From: Legionella gresilensis
GTDB taxonomy: Bacteria; Pseudomonadota; Gammaproteobacteria; Legionellales; Legionellaceae
Assembly: GCF_900639865.1 (NCBI RefSeq)
Contig: NZ_CAAAHX010000004.1
Location: 309,563 to 373,562 of the forward strand
Length of the DNA stretch: 64,000 bases
Direction of reading: 5' to 3'
The translations under genes were made by a program, and so were the position numbers. The notes beneath the pieces are model-generated. The model did no database searches. It had not been told where the DNA came from and saw nothing but the letters and a program-made list of their open reading frames with translations. Position 1 is the stretch's first letter, and each line of letters opens with the position of its first letter. Shown in pieces: positions 16,384-25,799 of the stretch.

Positions 16384-19300
16384 ATGAAAACTTTGATAAA
16401 AAATAAAGAAATAAATCGCTATAATAATAAGCAAAATTTAACTGACGTATTCGAAAACTTAATAATTAATAACTATTCCTCTTATTTAAAAAATGATGAA
16501 GTTAACTGGAATAATATCGCAGTTATTATTTTACAAAATTTAGAGAAAAAAGGAATTAAAGTTGCTGATAAAATAATTGAGAAAATAAATTCAAACACTT
16601 CATATAATGATTTTATTCTGCAACATGTAATTAAGCAATTATATAGTTATCCAAATTATCATTTATTTTTAGAAAAATTTGCCTTCAAACTCGGTGCAAC
16701 GAAAGATCGAGTAATTTCTTTAGCTATTTTAAAAGATGCAGGGATAACCAACTTACAGGAATTAGAAAAAATATTTAAAGAATTCTTGCTTGAGCAAAAA
16801 AAGTTAGCGAAGAATGCGCCAAATTTAGTAAAAATTAGAGATGAAGATGATTTTGAACAGTTAATCAGTTTACTTACAGCCAATCCAATATATGAGAATT
16901 TTTTACAGGCATTTACTCGTCAATTGGCTATCGAATTTAATAACTATCAAAAAGAGGTAAAAGTTGTAGCGCCAGAAATTATAACTCGAGATACATTGCT
17001 ACCATTTCTTCAATCTATAAGTACTGATATTACGCTGCAAATTCCAAGTGCTGATCGTTACAAAAAAGGCATGCTTTATGTAACCCTTAATTATGGTTAC
17101 TTGAATTACACTATATTAAAAGATAATGGGGAACTCCTTAGAGATACTATTCGTTTTAGTGAAATCAATAATCAAATTGATGAGCAAACTACGGAGGAAG
17201 AGTTAAAACAATATTTACCCAATATTCTTAAAATCACAGCAGCAAGGGGGCATACTAATCGCTTAGCTTTAAATAATACAGCTTCATTGCGAGATAGGGC
17301 GATAGATTTTATTAAAAAAGAATTTAATCCTGAGCTTCATTCAACTAATTTACCACCTAGCTGTTTTATACAGAGAGAAGAAGCAAAACTCCTATTAAAT
17401 CAGTGGCTAAATGCAGGAAATTTACCGCAAGTGATTCATCATTTAATTGATGATAGTTGCCTACGTTATATTCAGCAATTAAATCTTGTTACAGAGCAGG
17501 CCAAAAATCATAGTGAGATGAGTACCTATATTAAGGCCGAAATTGATGCTGTTAGAGATTTAATGGATAACTTTATTCACCTTGCTGCATCTATGGACAA
17601 GCAAGATGGAGCATTTGATATACAAATTTTACAATTAATAAGTCATTTAAAAAATTTAAAAAGCTTTTACGATAAAACGCCATTATTATTTCCTAATGAA
17701 GCCTTTCCTAAAACGGATGGAAATTTTAGTGAATTTGTTAAAAACATTATTTTGCATGGACATAAAGATGAACTAATTGAATTTAGTAACCAAGATGAGA
17801 TTTGGTGCTTAAAGTGGGATTCCTTAATAGATGCTTTAGTTGAAAATAGCCCTGTAGTTAAAGTCTTTAATAAAAAGACATCTAAAAGTGCATCTTTGAC
17901 AGATGAGTCAGGTCACCTAATTTCTGCAAAAGTTATTTTTAGAGAAGAACTCAAAATGAGCTTATTAACTCATTTAAAAGAAAATTGTTTAAGCTACCAC
18001 AGACAAGCTTTACAAAATTATCAAAAAGAACAAGTAGCAAAGCCAGCTGTGCAAACAGATGTAGATGACTTCACAAAGCAATTTAGTATTCCTACTAAGC
18101 CTTTTAAATTGCCTACTATCACTTTAGACGAAGCAAGGACGGAAGCTTATCGCCAATATAGTATGCGACATATATTAACGCTTAAAAGTTTTAAAGCTTG
18201 GACTAATAAAGAAAAATACTTGCAACAGATCCACAATCGAATTTTACAGCCTAATTTTATGGAAGGCATTCTTGATGAGCAGCTTAAACATGCACAAGTT
18301 GCTCAAGAAGAGTGGCTAACGGATGTATTAGTGCCTAAATTTTCGACTGCTCTTTTTTTAAATATTGCAGCAAGATTAATTACAGATTATCGCGTTGATA
18401 TTGAAGATGTTAATAAAACAGCCCAGCAGCTGTGGTATAAAATATTGTCTTCAGACATCTCAGATAAATTAATGGTAGATTGGCAAGAGATGTCAACTAA
18501 AATGGCGCCTTTAGCTGAAACGCATTTTTATGAAGATTGTCAGGAAAAAGCAAAGCAACGTATGAGCCGGCTTTATCCTGATGTTGCTGAAGATACTTCT
18601 GAATATGATTTTAAATTTAAATCTTGCTTAGAAATGGAAAAAAATAAAGTTCGCAAGCGACTAAGTAACCAAGTTATGGCAGCATTTTTGGATAAGTATT
18701 TTGACCAATTTGCCCGTCAAGAAGACTTACACAAGAAGCCGCAATTTCCAATTGGTGAAAATAAAGATTACGTTTTTATTGGCCCAGCAGCAAGTGGTAA
18801 GAGTACTATCTCTAACCAATATATTCATCAAGATCAGCGACTAGATTATGTGTCAATGGCTACTGATGATTATCGAGGTATTTATTTACCTGCTACTGAT
18901 GGCTTTGAATGTCAGCAAACGGATCAAATGTTTATCCGTACTCAAGATAGCGCTTATTTAGTAAGTGAAATTGTTGAAGATAGAATGCGTTCTTTAAAAG
19001 ATAAAAGACCGAATATGATAGTGGATGGTGTTACTTATAAACCAGCTCACCGAGCTTTGGTAGAAACCAATAAAAATTCGGTTATCGTTTGTGCCTGTTT
19101 AGATGATGCATCTGAAGTGGTAAACCGTTCTTATAATCGAGCTATTCAGGAGGACTCTAGTTCAGCTGATAAAGGACGCCATGTAAATACCTCGAGCTTG
19201 CTGCATATGCATAAAACAGCAAGCCTCAGCTTAATTGCATACTGTCAACCTAATTCAAACATTGATGTTTACAACACAAACATTCGTCGTGGTGAAACGC

Positions 19301-19797
19301 CACCTCTGATCGCAACGATAAACACTCACGGTGCAAAAAATTTAATTATCCATGAGGAAAAAGGCGCACTTTCACACTTAACCTCTTTCTTTAATAAAAA
19401 ACGGTTGAATGTAAGCGCACGCAACGCTAGTGGTTTATTTATCGCACAGCTGCAAAAACCGCAATTTCAAATTGAATCTCTATTCGCTGTGTTAAATTAT
19501 GACTTTAATATAGTTCTTCAAGATAAGGATGGAAGTGCCTATTTAACGTTTAGAAAAAGTGGCAACGATAGTATTGAAATGACTATTCTTAACCCTGCAC
19601 CAATTAAAGAGAAGTTATCACACCCAGGCAGTGAAAGTGAGCTGTTAAAGATGATGTTGCTTTATGGGCAGTATGGTTGCTTAAAGGAAGTTCGCAAACA
19701 ATGCTTAATTCAAGAGCCGGATAGACTTGTAGAAGATATCCTAAGTAAAGCTATCACAGCAACTCAACCGATAGATATATCAAATCAAATGATATAA
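16384..19797 (+). CDS. 1137-residue protein with zeta-toxin-like kinase domain; candidate effector
   Basis: Residues about 793-965 form a P-loop kinase domain. Walker A is 'GPAASGKST' (800-808), followed by 'ATDDYRG' (826-832), a likely substrate/Mg acid position, a second acidic helix after 'FIRTQDSAYLVSEIVEDRM' (850-868), and 'MIVDGVTYKP' (878-887), a Walker-B-like strand. This order matches zeta toxins and related nucleotide kinases; zeta toxins phosphorylate UDP-GlcNAc. The first 790 residues are helical and unrecognised, and about 170 residues follow the kinase. No antitoxin (epsilon-like) ORF is adjacent. The ATG follows 'TTAGAGTAGAC'. A strong terminator ends the gene. Export is inferred. 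Confidence 0.7.
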   Translation: MKTLIKNKEINRYNNKQNLTDVFENLIINNYSSYLKNDEVNWNNIAVIILQNLEKKGIKVADKIIEKINSNTSYNDFILQHVIKQLYSYPNYHLFLEKFAFKLGATKDRVISLAILKDAGITNLQELEKIFKEFLLEQKKLAKNAPNLVKIRDEDDFEQLISLLTANPIYENFLQAFTRQLAIEFNNYQKEVKVVAPEIITRDTLLPFLQSISTDITLQIPSADRYKKGMLYVTLNYGYLNYTILKDNGELLRDTIRFSEINNQIDEQTTEEELKQYLPNILKITAARGHTNRLALNNTASLRDRAIDFIKKEFNPELHSTNLPPSCFIQREEAKLLLNQWLNAGNLPQVIHHLIDDSCLRYIQQLNLVTEQAKNHSEMSTYIKAEIDAVRDLMDNFIHLAASMDKQDGAFDIQILQLISHLKNLKSFYDKTPLLFPNEAFPKTDGNFSEFVKNIILHGHKDELIEFSNQDEIWCLKWDSLIDALVENSPVVKVFNKKTSKSASLTDESGHLISAKVIFREELKMSLLTHLKENCLSYHRQALQNYQKEQVAKPAVQTDVDDFTKQFSIPTKPFKLPTITLDEARTEAYRQYSMRHILTLKSFKAWTNKEKYLQQIHNRILQPNFMEGILDEQLKHAQVAQEEWLTDVLVPKFSTALFLNIAARLITDYRVDIEDVNKTAQQLWYKILSSDISDKLMVDWQEMSTKMAPLAETHFYEDCQEKAKQRMSRLYPDVAEDTSEYDFKFKSCLEMEKNKVRKRLSNQVMAAFLDKYFDQFARQEDLHKKPQFPIGENKDYVFIGPAASGKSTISNQYIHQDQRLDYVSMATDDYRGIYLPATDGFECQQTDQMFIRTQDSAYLVSEIVEDRMRSLKDKRPNMIVDGVTYKPAHRALVETNKNSVIVCACLDDASEVVNRSYNRAIQEDSSSADKGRHVNTSSLLHMHKTASLSLIAYCQPNSNIDVYNTNIRRGETPPLIATINTHGAKNLIIHEEKGALSHLTSFFNKKRLNVSARNASGLFIAQLQKPQFQIESLFAVLNYDFNIVLQDKDGSAYLTFRKSGNDSIEMTILNPAPIKEKLSHPGSESELLKMMLLYGQYGCLKEVRKQCLIQEPDRLVEDILSKAITATQPIDISNQMI

Positions 19798-19807
19798 CGC
19801 AATGATT

Positions 19808-19840
19808 AAGATGGGCCACAAAGTAGGCCCATCTTTTTTA
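19808..19840 (+). terminator. Rho-independent terminator
   Basis: AAGATGGGCC pairs perfectly with GGCCCATCTT (19826-19835) around an eight-base loop and is followed by a run of T. It begins 10 bases after the stop of the zeta-kinase-like gene; the best intrinsic terminator in the window. Confidence 0.92.
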
Positions 19841-20029
19841 AATTACTTTATAGCTTAAGTTAGGTCTAAATATTTTGCCTAGCTTAGTTGTGGCCTCTGC
19901 TTCAGCTGTCTGAGAATTATTTTGGTTTTAATTTGATAATGAGTAAAATAATCTTTAGAAGTACTACAGAAAAGTAGATTAACTTATTTTTTACTAAACA
20001 AATTATTTACACTAATTTTAAGAAAAAGT

Positions 20030-20992
20030 ATGAGCAACATTGTAGAGGTAGTGGCTTATGAAAATAATTGGCCCGAGCTTTTTTTAGCAGAAGCAAGCTT
20101 AATTAAAGAAGCCTTAGGTGCTAATTGCATTACAATCTACCATATTGGTTCGACGGCTGTTCCAGGCCTAAGCGCTAAGCCTATCATTGATATTTTACCC
20201 GTTGTAAAAGATATTTCATTAGTAGGGAATGCTGTCAGTCAAATGGTAGCTATCGGCTACTGCTATCGTGGTGAATATGGTATTCCTTTTCGGCGTTACT
20301 TTCAGAAGTTCCAAGGTGATAAGCGCACCCATCATGTTCATATATTTGAAGTGGGCAATTCCGAGATTGATAGGCATCTGAAATTTCGCGACTGGATGTG
20401 CGCGCATGCTGATGATAGAGAGGCTTACGCTCAACTTAAAAAAGAGTTAGCGTTAAAATACCCTGATGATATTTTAAATTATTGTGAAGGTAAAGAGGCC
20501 TTTATCGCAACTATTGATAATAAAAGCGGTTTTACAGGTTTAAGAATGGTCCAAGCTTTAACCAAGCGAGAGTGGGAAGCAGTAAAAAACCTGCGTCAAA
20601 AATTTTTTGATAAAGGTACCATGAATGACCTTTATCATTGGACTTTTAAAGATTCTTCCCATAAGCATCTTATCTTATATAAAGAGTCGACAATCATTGG
20701 CTATGCACATATTCAATTATGCTCTAACAATAAAGCTATATTAAGAATAATAGTTATTGAGGAGCGGTATCGTAATTTAGGTTTCGGCAGTCTTTTTCTT
20801 AAATATTGTGAGAAGTGGTTGGCTGAGCAAAATATAAAGGAAGTTTTAGTCCCGTCATCTCGTGAAGCGTATCACTTATATAGGAAAAATAATTACGTGA
20901 AGATGTCTTTCAATGATCCTCAAAACTATCCCCATAACCCACACGACATTAAAGTTGGGAAAATTCTTAGGCAACGTTTAATCGACCAATAA
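20030..20992 (+). CDS. GrpB-family nucleotidyltransferase-like / GNAT acetyltransferase fusion
   Basis: A 320-residue two-domain protein. Residues 5-165 are GrpB/UPF0157-like: 'IYHIGSTAVPGLSAKPIIDI' (36-55) is the signature of this nucleotidyltransferase-superfamily group, with 'HHVHIFEVG' (101-109) further on. Residues about 172-300 are a GNAT acetyltransferase, with motif A 'RYRNLGFGSLFL' (247-258) and a final 'SREAYHLYRKNNY' helix. Either domain normally occurs alone, so this is a fusion. The substrate is unknown; joined GrpB-GNAT proteins could modify a small molecule or a tRNA-like substrate. Single gene. Confidence 0.85.
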   Translation: MSNIVEVVAYENNWPELFLAEASLIKEALGANCITIYHIGSTAVPGLSAKPIIDILPVVKDISLVGNAVSQMVAIGYCYRGEYGIPFRRYFQKFQGDKRTHHVHIFEVGNSEIDRHLKFRDWMCAHADDREAYAQLKKELALKYPDDILNYCEGKEAFIATIDNKSGFTGLRMVQALTKREWEAVKNLRQKFFDKGTMNDLYHWTFKDSSHKHLILYKESTIIGYAHIQLCSNNKAILRIIVIEERYRNLGFGSLFLKYCEKWLAEQNIKEVLVPSSREAYHLYRKNNYVKMSFNDPQNYPHNPHDIKVGKILRQRLIDQ

Positions 20993-21268
20993 AATTTATC
21001 AGATTTATGTGTCTTTGATGATAAAGAGTGAAAGAATAAAGAACAATTTTAAACTCTAAGCTCAAATAGTTTCTCCCTTAAATTTGGTGCTCATTTGCAA
21101 TCATCTATCTTTGATTAATAAACAAAATACTGGATATTTTGCTTTTTGAATTAGCATCATGTTTTTTTACTAACAAGTATTGCTGTCAAACCTAATAACG
21201 GATAAAGTCAGTAGGGCAAATATCTTTTCAAAATCTTAATTTGTGACTGGTTTAATCAGGAGTACTTA

Positions 21269-21712
21269 ATGAATAAGCTTAACAAAATAGGCTCATATGT
21301 AGAGCAAAAAGAGAAATTTATTGATAATGTACATCGTATCTTTAATAGGACTCCAGATGAAAAAGAACGTAGCATTCGAATAACAGCATTTAATACATTA
21401 TTATTGTATGCAACTTATGCTACAGCGCAGGAATTAGACATCGAACTTGAAAGATGTTTTCCTGCAAACGATAATGAAAGCCAAAATACAATTAATTATA
21501 TACGTGAGCAGCTAAGGGATTTAAATTGTCTATGTGTCGGAGCTTTAGGTAATACTGATAATACAAATCAACAAAGTAGTAGAGTAGCGAATGGCTTTTT
21601 CAGAGCTGAGCCAAATTTTAATAAAGAATTAAGTAAGGCATTAGTGGAAATGGTAATTAAAACTACAAAAGAGGCTCCGGAGGAAACATTTCAATCCAAT
21701 GTCGCACCTTAA
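21269..21712 (+). CDS. Hypothetical protein, 147 residues
   Basis: A good ribosome-binding site (AGGAG eight bases before ATG) supports this gene. The product is soluble and mainly helical, with 'FNTLLLYATYATAQELDIELE' in the middle and two close Cys residues ('LNCLCVG', near 89-91). No domain recognised. The preceding 276 bases hold no other gene. Confidence 0.65.
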   Translation: MNKLNKIGSYVEQKEKFIDNVHRIFNRTPDEKERSIRITAFNTLLLYATYATAQELDIELERCFPANDNESQNTINYIREQLRDLNCLCVGALGNTDNTNQQSSRVANGFFRAEPNFNKELSKALVEMVIKTTKEAPEETFQSNVAP

Positions 21713-21776
21713 ATAAATTTATTTAAGCTTTGAATATAAAATAGAGTGCAGCGCTCTTTAAAAGCTAATTATAATT

Positions 21777-22658
21777 TTAAGTTTTAGAAAAAAAATTAAG
21801 AAAAACTCGAATTTTAGGTAATTCGTAGTTGTAAGCGCGATAAAATATAAAAATTTCATACTGTCTAAATTGATATTGAGGTAATACTTGAATCAAATCT
21901 CCGCTTTCAAGCCAATGCTTAACTAAGGTATCGCCAGTTAAAAACAAACCGATACCAGCTAAGCAAGCTTGATTAAGCGCATCAAAATTATTCATATATA
22001 AAATTGGATTAGCACAAGGCAATTGATTTCCATTAGCAAGAGGCAAAAAATTTGCTGGTTTACGTAGTGTATGGGAAATGATTTTATAGTGTAGTAACTC
22101 ATTAGCCGTCTCCGGCTTCCCATAGTAGGCAATGAATTCTTTTGAGCCGCAAAGAATATTGTTAGTTTGAAATAATTTTTTATATTTTAGGGCTTCAGTG
22201 ACCGGTGGAATAACTGGAAAGCCAACCATAATATCAATATCATCTCTCGCTAAATCAGCATCTTCTTCAGAAAAAATAATTTCTAAATTTATTTTAGGAT
22301 AATGATTCATAAAACTATGAAGATGCTTAAGTATCCAATCTTTAGATGTAATGGTAGAAACAAGAATTTTCAATTCACCTTGCGGTATTTCTTTACTTGA
22401 TTCAACAAAGTGCTCAATAGACTCTATTTCATTTGCTATGAGTTTACAGCGTTGATAAAACAAAATACCAAATTCTGTTAATTTAACTTGACGTGTAGAG
22501 CGTTGGAATAACTGTTCTCTTAAGTTTTGTTCTAAGTTTTTTATTTGCTTGCTTATGGCAGTAGTCGTTAAATGTAAGTTATGTGCCGCTAAAGTAAAAT
22601 TGCCTAACTCTGCAACCTTTAAAAAACATTTAATCTGATTATGGTTATAAAATCCCAT
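21777..22658 (-). CDS. LysR-family transcriptional regulator
   Basis: A 293-residue LysR-type regulator. The N-terminal winged helix-turn-helix is clear ('CFLKVAELGNFTLAAHNLH' then 'TAISKQIKNLEQNL', about 12-45), followed by a linker and a periplasmic-binding-protein-like effector domain from about 90 ('GELKILVSTI'). It is transcribed away from the VOC-family gene, and the shared 115-base region carries a dyad with LysR-box form. By family behaviour it probably represses itself and controls the neighbour in response to a small molecule. Confidence 0.93.
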   Translation of the reverse strand: MGFYNHNQIKCFLKVAELGNFTLAAHNLHLTTTAISKQIKNLEQNLREQLFQRSTRQVKLTEFGILFYQRCKLIANEIESIEHFVESSKEIPQGELKILVSTITSKDWILKHLHSFMNHYPKINLEIIFSEEDADLARDDIDIMVGFPVIPPVTEALKYKKLFQTNNILCGSKEFIAYYGKPETANELLHYKIISHTLRKPANFLPLANGNQLPCANPILYMNNFDALNQACLAGIGLFLTGDTLVKHWLESGDLIQVLPQYQFRQYEIFIFYRAYNYELPKIRVFLNFFSKT

Positions 22659-22671
22659 GATTTACCTAAGA

Positions 22672-22696
22672 TATTATCAACTTTTAGTTGATAATA
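22672..22696. promoter_or_regulatory. Likely LysR operator (dyad)
   Basis: TATTATCAAC and GTTGATAATA form a perfect 10-bp dyad about a five-base centre. It includes ATC-N11-GAT, the usual form of a LysR box, and begins 13 bases upstream of the lysR-type start codon. It is also upstream of the -35 region of the divergent gene, the standard place for a LysR activation/autorepression site. Confidence 0.75.
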
Positions 22697-22713
22697 GGTG
22701 AAAAAACAATCAA

Positions 22714-22743
22714 TTTACAACCTTTTTCGTATCAAGGTATAAT
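22714..22743 (+). promoter_or_regulatory. Sigma-70-type promoter for the VOC gene
   Basis: TTTACA (22714-22719), 18 bases, then a perfect TATAAT (22738-22743), 30 bases before the ATG. It lies just beyond the LysR-type dyad, so a bound regulator would touch the -35 side. Confidence 0.65.
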
Positions 22744-22773
22744 TAGATTTATTTAAACGAGGTATTTCTAATT

Positions 22774-23169
22774 ATGAAAGTACAAACGGTAACTTATGCA
22801 TTTCATCATATAGGCATACCAACAACAACTATACAACCTAATGAGCGATACAGCTCAACCTTTAAAATGTATACCAGTGGCGGTCAGGAAAATGAATTTC
22901 GTATCCAATATCATCGCTTTGAATCAGATTCGCCCTTGCACGCGTTAATAAGATCAAAGCCACATATTGCGTTTAAAGTAGACGATCTTATAAAAGCCAT
23001 TGTTGGTAAAGAGGTCATACTTGGCCCTTATGAACCATTTTCTGGCTTTAAAGTTGCTATTATTAACGAATGCGGTATGCCTATTGAGCTCATCGAAACG
23101 CGCTTAAGCGAAGAAGAAATATGGCACGATGAGCATAAAGATTCAGTTATTTACCCCAAGGAAGATTAA
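22774..23169 (+). CDS. VOC (glyoxalase/dioxygenase)-superfamily protein
   Basis: A 131-residue protein with the betaalphabetabetabeta layout of vicinal-oxygen-chelate domains. Metal-ligand candidates are His in 'AFHHIGIP' (about residue 12), His in 'SKPHIAFKVDD' and Glu in 'MPIELIETR' (near the C-terminus). The family includes glyoxalases and resistance proteins; the substrate cannot be told. It is divergent from the LysR gene and probably under its control. The ATG follows 'AACGAGGTATTT'. Confidence 0.8.
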   Translation: MKVQTVTYAFHHIGIPTTTIQPNERYSSTFKMYTSGGQENEFRIQYHRFESDSPLHALIRSKPHIAFKVDDLIKAIVGKEVILGPYEPFSGFKVAIINECGMPIELIETRLSEEEIWHDEHKDSVIYPKED

Positions 23170-23181
23170 TAATTTCCTATT

Positions 23182-23835
23182 TTAAGGTTGTACTGAGGTA
23201 AGTTCCTTTGATTGGTTATCAAGGGGATAAATATGTTTACTTTCAAGAAACTTTTTAGTAATTTCAGCTATTTCTTTCGGATTCAAAGTCGAGGCATTAA
23301 TCCTTAAAGCATTAGTTGTTTCTGATAATATTTTATTTGCCATGGGGCGAGTATTGTTAAAATAATCTTCAATTCTGTAATTGATAACATCGACCTTATC
23401 ATCTTTACGGCCCCGGCTTAATAAACGACTACGCATAATATCCTTAGAGACTGCTAAGTCTATGACAGCAGCAGGTGAGCCATAGTAATTCTTAAAAAGA
23501 TGCCATTGCATTAACGTTCTCGGAAATCCATCAAGTAAAACAGGCTTTGTTTGTTTAAATGCATCAGCTTGGTTCATTACTTCGATAACTTCTTGATCGT
23601 TTAAAAGCTTACCTTGTTCTATACGCTGTTTAAATAATTGAGCCTTGGGGTGCTTTGGATTATTAATAATAGTTCTTAATGATTCACCTATAGAAAAGTG
23701 ATTAGTGTTGGGTAGCTGCTTAGCTAATACTCCTTTACCGCTGCCTGGACCACCCATCAATAAAATAATCTTGGGCAAAGTCGATGTTGAAGAACTTCCT
23801 AAAAATTTATTAAAAAATAATACGCTGTTTATCAT
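23182..23835 (-). CDS. Adenylate-kinase-like nucleoside monophosphate kinase
   Basis: A 217-residue P-loop kinase. 'MGGPGSGKGVLAKQL' (27-41) is the adenylate-kinase phosphate-binding loop and 'LLDGFPRTLMQ' (about 100-110) the NMP-binding signature. 'SRLLSRGRKDDKVDVINYRIEDY' holds the Arg residues of the lid region, and the lid is short, without zinc Cys residues. It has an N-terminal extension of about 20 residues before the fold. It is probably a paralogue of the housekeeping adk. Ends 12 bases from the convergent VOC gene. Confidence 0.8.
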   Translation of the reverse strand: MINSVLFFNKFLGSSSTSTLPKIILLMGGPGSGKGVLAKQLPNTNHFSIGESLRTIINNPKHPKAQLFKQRIEQGKLLNDQEVIEVMNQADAFKQTKPVLLDGFPRTLMQWHLFKNYYGSPAAVIDLAVSKDIMRSRLLSRGRKDDKVDVINYRIEDYFNNTRPMANKILSETTNALRINASTLNPKEIAEITKKFLESKHIYPLDNQSKELTSVQP

Positions 23836-23978
23836 TTTTATTCTTTTAATTTAATGATTATATTAACTAAATAATTACTATAAATTGAATTCAATTAATA
23901 ATATATGAATCTATTTAAAGCATGCTGAATTATAGTAATTCTAAAAATCACCTATAGTCAAATAAGTTCTTAAGGTAT

Positions 23979-24788
23979 TTACACTTCCTCAGCTGGTTGC
24001 ATGATACTTTCTAATAAAGCGTGTTTATTGGAAAAATCAATATGATGAATAGTGCGAGTTATAAATTGATTTTCACAAAATACGCGCCAATGAATACGGC
24101 AAGCTTGATGATTATTCTCAATGATATAATAACTATTTAATCCGTCTTTACTTCGCTCACACATCATTGAGCCGGCATGTAGTACAAGACAGGAATAATT
24201 ATCATTTTTTTCGATTAAGCCTAAATGAGCATAATGTAAGTGACCAGTACATACAATGTCGACGGTACTTTGTTTTAAATAATGCAAAAACTCTTGATCA
24301 TTTTCCAAAGGTTTATGCAATCCCTCAAGATAATCAAAATTATGATGGAAAAATAATATATTTAATTTGGTATCTTGGATATCGAAATAACGCGTAATTG
24401 TCGCTAAATTTTTATGTGAAAGCTGTCCATCTTTTACTTGATATGGGTTAACACTGTTAATACCTAAAATACGTACTTCTTCATTACTATAAGTGATAGT
24501 TAAATCATTCGTGACATACTGTTTATAATTTTGGAAAGGAAAAAATAGTCGCGCTATTGGATTATGAAGAGGAATATCATGGTTCCCTGGTACAGTCAGC
24601 ACTAAAGCGGATAATCGATTAATAAAATCTTTAAATTGTTCAAATTGCCAAGCCTTAGCACGCTGGGTTAAATCACCTGAAATGATGACAGCATCTGGCT
24701 TATGCTCTGCTATGTCATTCATAAAAGCGTTTAAGATTTGCTTATTATGCATACCAAAATGTAGATCAGAGATATGAGCTATTTTCAT
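23979..24788 (-). CDS. Calcineurin-like metallophosphoesterase
   Basis: A 269-residue enzyme with all five family motifs in order: 'SDLHFG' (7-12), 'SGDLTQR' (37-43), 'PGNHD' (67-71), 'FFHHNFD' and 'CTGHLHYAHLG'. These bind a two-metal centre. Members act on cyclic nucleotides, nucleotides or lipid A precursors; this is closest by eye to the Icc/CpdA-like group but substrate is not fixed. Its start overlaps the end of the upstream lipid-kinase-like gene by 23 bases, so the two are translated together. Confidence 0.88.
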   Translation of the reverse strand: MKIAHISDLHFGMHNKQILNAFMNDIAEHKPDAVIISGDLTQRAKAWQFEQFKDFINRLSALVLTVPGNHDIPLHNPIARLFFPFQNYKQYVTNDLTITYSNEEVRILGINSVNPYQVKDGQLSHKNLATITRYFDIQDTKLNILFFHHNFDYLEGLHKPLENDQEFLHYLKQSTVDIVCTGHLHYAHLGLIEKNDNYSCLVLHAGSMMCERSKDGLNSYYIIENNHQACRIHWRVFCENQFITRTIHHIDFSNKHALLESIMQPAEEV

Positions 24789-25647
24789 AATTTTTAGTTA
24801 ATAAAATAAGAGATTTAGGGAGACTTCTATACGTTAAGGGCGTTGTAACAGTGAGCGTATCACCATCAAGAGAAATGTTTATCTTTTCTTTGTAATGCAC
24901 CGTTACTTCAACTGGATATTGCGTTTGCTTAATTTCAAAATTGTGCTTTTTTGTAAATAAAACACGTAGAATTTCAAACAAACGTAGTTTGCCGTGCTTA
25001 AAATAATAAATGCCTAATTTCGCATCGTTAAAGCTATCGCGAACATAACTTAAAGGAAATTCATAAGAGTAAAGATTATTACTAATCATAAAAAAGGATG
25101 ATTTAAGTAGGATATTAAAGTCATTGCATTTTATGAGAAGGGAGTAGCTTCTATGATAAAAGAGCGCTTTAATGAAGCTGGGTATATAGCTTATCCACTT
25201 GTTATAAAATTTCGTGTAATAATCTCGCTTTTCAGCAAGTTTTGGATAAAAACCGATTGAAGAGTTGTTAATAAAAACATTGCCATTCACTTCGGCGCAA
25301 TCGATAAGGCTAGTTGAGTGCTTTTGTATAGCATCTATTAATTCATCTACTGTAGAAGGTAGGTCTAACTCTTTAGCAAAATGATTTAGCGTACCTAAAG
25401 GTAAAACACCAAGTATTGTTTTAGTATTTGCACACCATTGCGCTGCACTACGAATTGTGCCATCTCCTCCACCTACTAATAAAATAGGGTGATTTAATTG
25501 GCACTGTTTTATAGTTTCTTCTAAATTTGCAGGATGAGTTTTATAAAGTTGATAAGCAACATTTTGCTTAGTTAGTCCTTCTAGATAAGGAGTAAGTTGA
25601 TTTGCATTTTTTGCCTTACTATTGACTATAACAGCAATATCAACCAT
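24766..25647 (-). CDS. Diacylglycerol/sphingosine kinase-like protein (YegS/LCB5 family)
   Basis: A 293-residue protein. 'LLVGGGDGTIRSAAQ' (56-70) is the nucleotide-binding signature of diacylglycerol-kinase catalytic domains, followed by 'LGVLPLGTLNHFAKELDLP' (80-98), the conserved 'GT-N-D/H' region. The C-terminal beta-domain ('INISLDGDTLTV') completes the fold. The family phosphorylates lipids with ATP. The start is supported by GGAG seven bases upstream. It leads a two-gene operon with the phosphoesterase, suggesting a joint lipid or phospholipid role (inference). Confidence 0.88.
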   Translation of the reverse strand: MVDIAVIVNSKAKNANQLTPYLEGLTKQNVAYQLYKTHPANLEETIKQCQLNHPILLVGGGDGTIRSAAQWCANTKTILGVLPLGTLNHFAKELDLPSTVDELIDAIQKHSTSLIDCAEVNGNVFINNSSIGFYPKLAEKRDYYTKFYNKWISYIPSFIKALFYHRSYSLLIKCNDFNILLKSSFFMISNNLYSYEFPLSYVRDSFNDAKLGIYYFKHGKLRLFEILRVLFTKKHNFEIKQTQYPVEVTVHYKEKINISLDGDTLTVTTPLTYRSLPKSLILLTKNYENSSYL

Positions 25648-25799
25648 AAAAATCTCCGAGAAAATGAAACAAGCTAGGCTAAAAAAATGAATTTTTCTTT
25701 CTATAAATAATACTATTGTATTTATAAGTCACTCTACAAGATAATTTTCAAAGCGTTGATATCCTGATAATATAATGCAAAAACTTTCTTAGAAAAACT

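Noticed and set aside
16384-19797. Toxin-antitoxin module
   Set aside because: Although a zeta-like domain is present, no antitoxin gene is adjacent and the protein is far too long.
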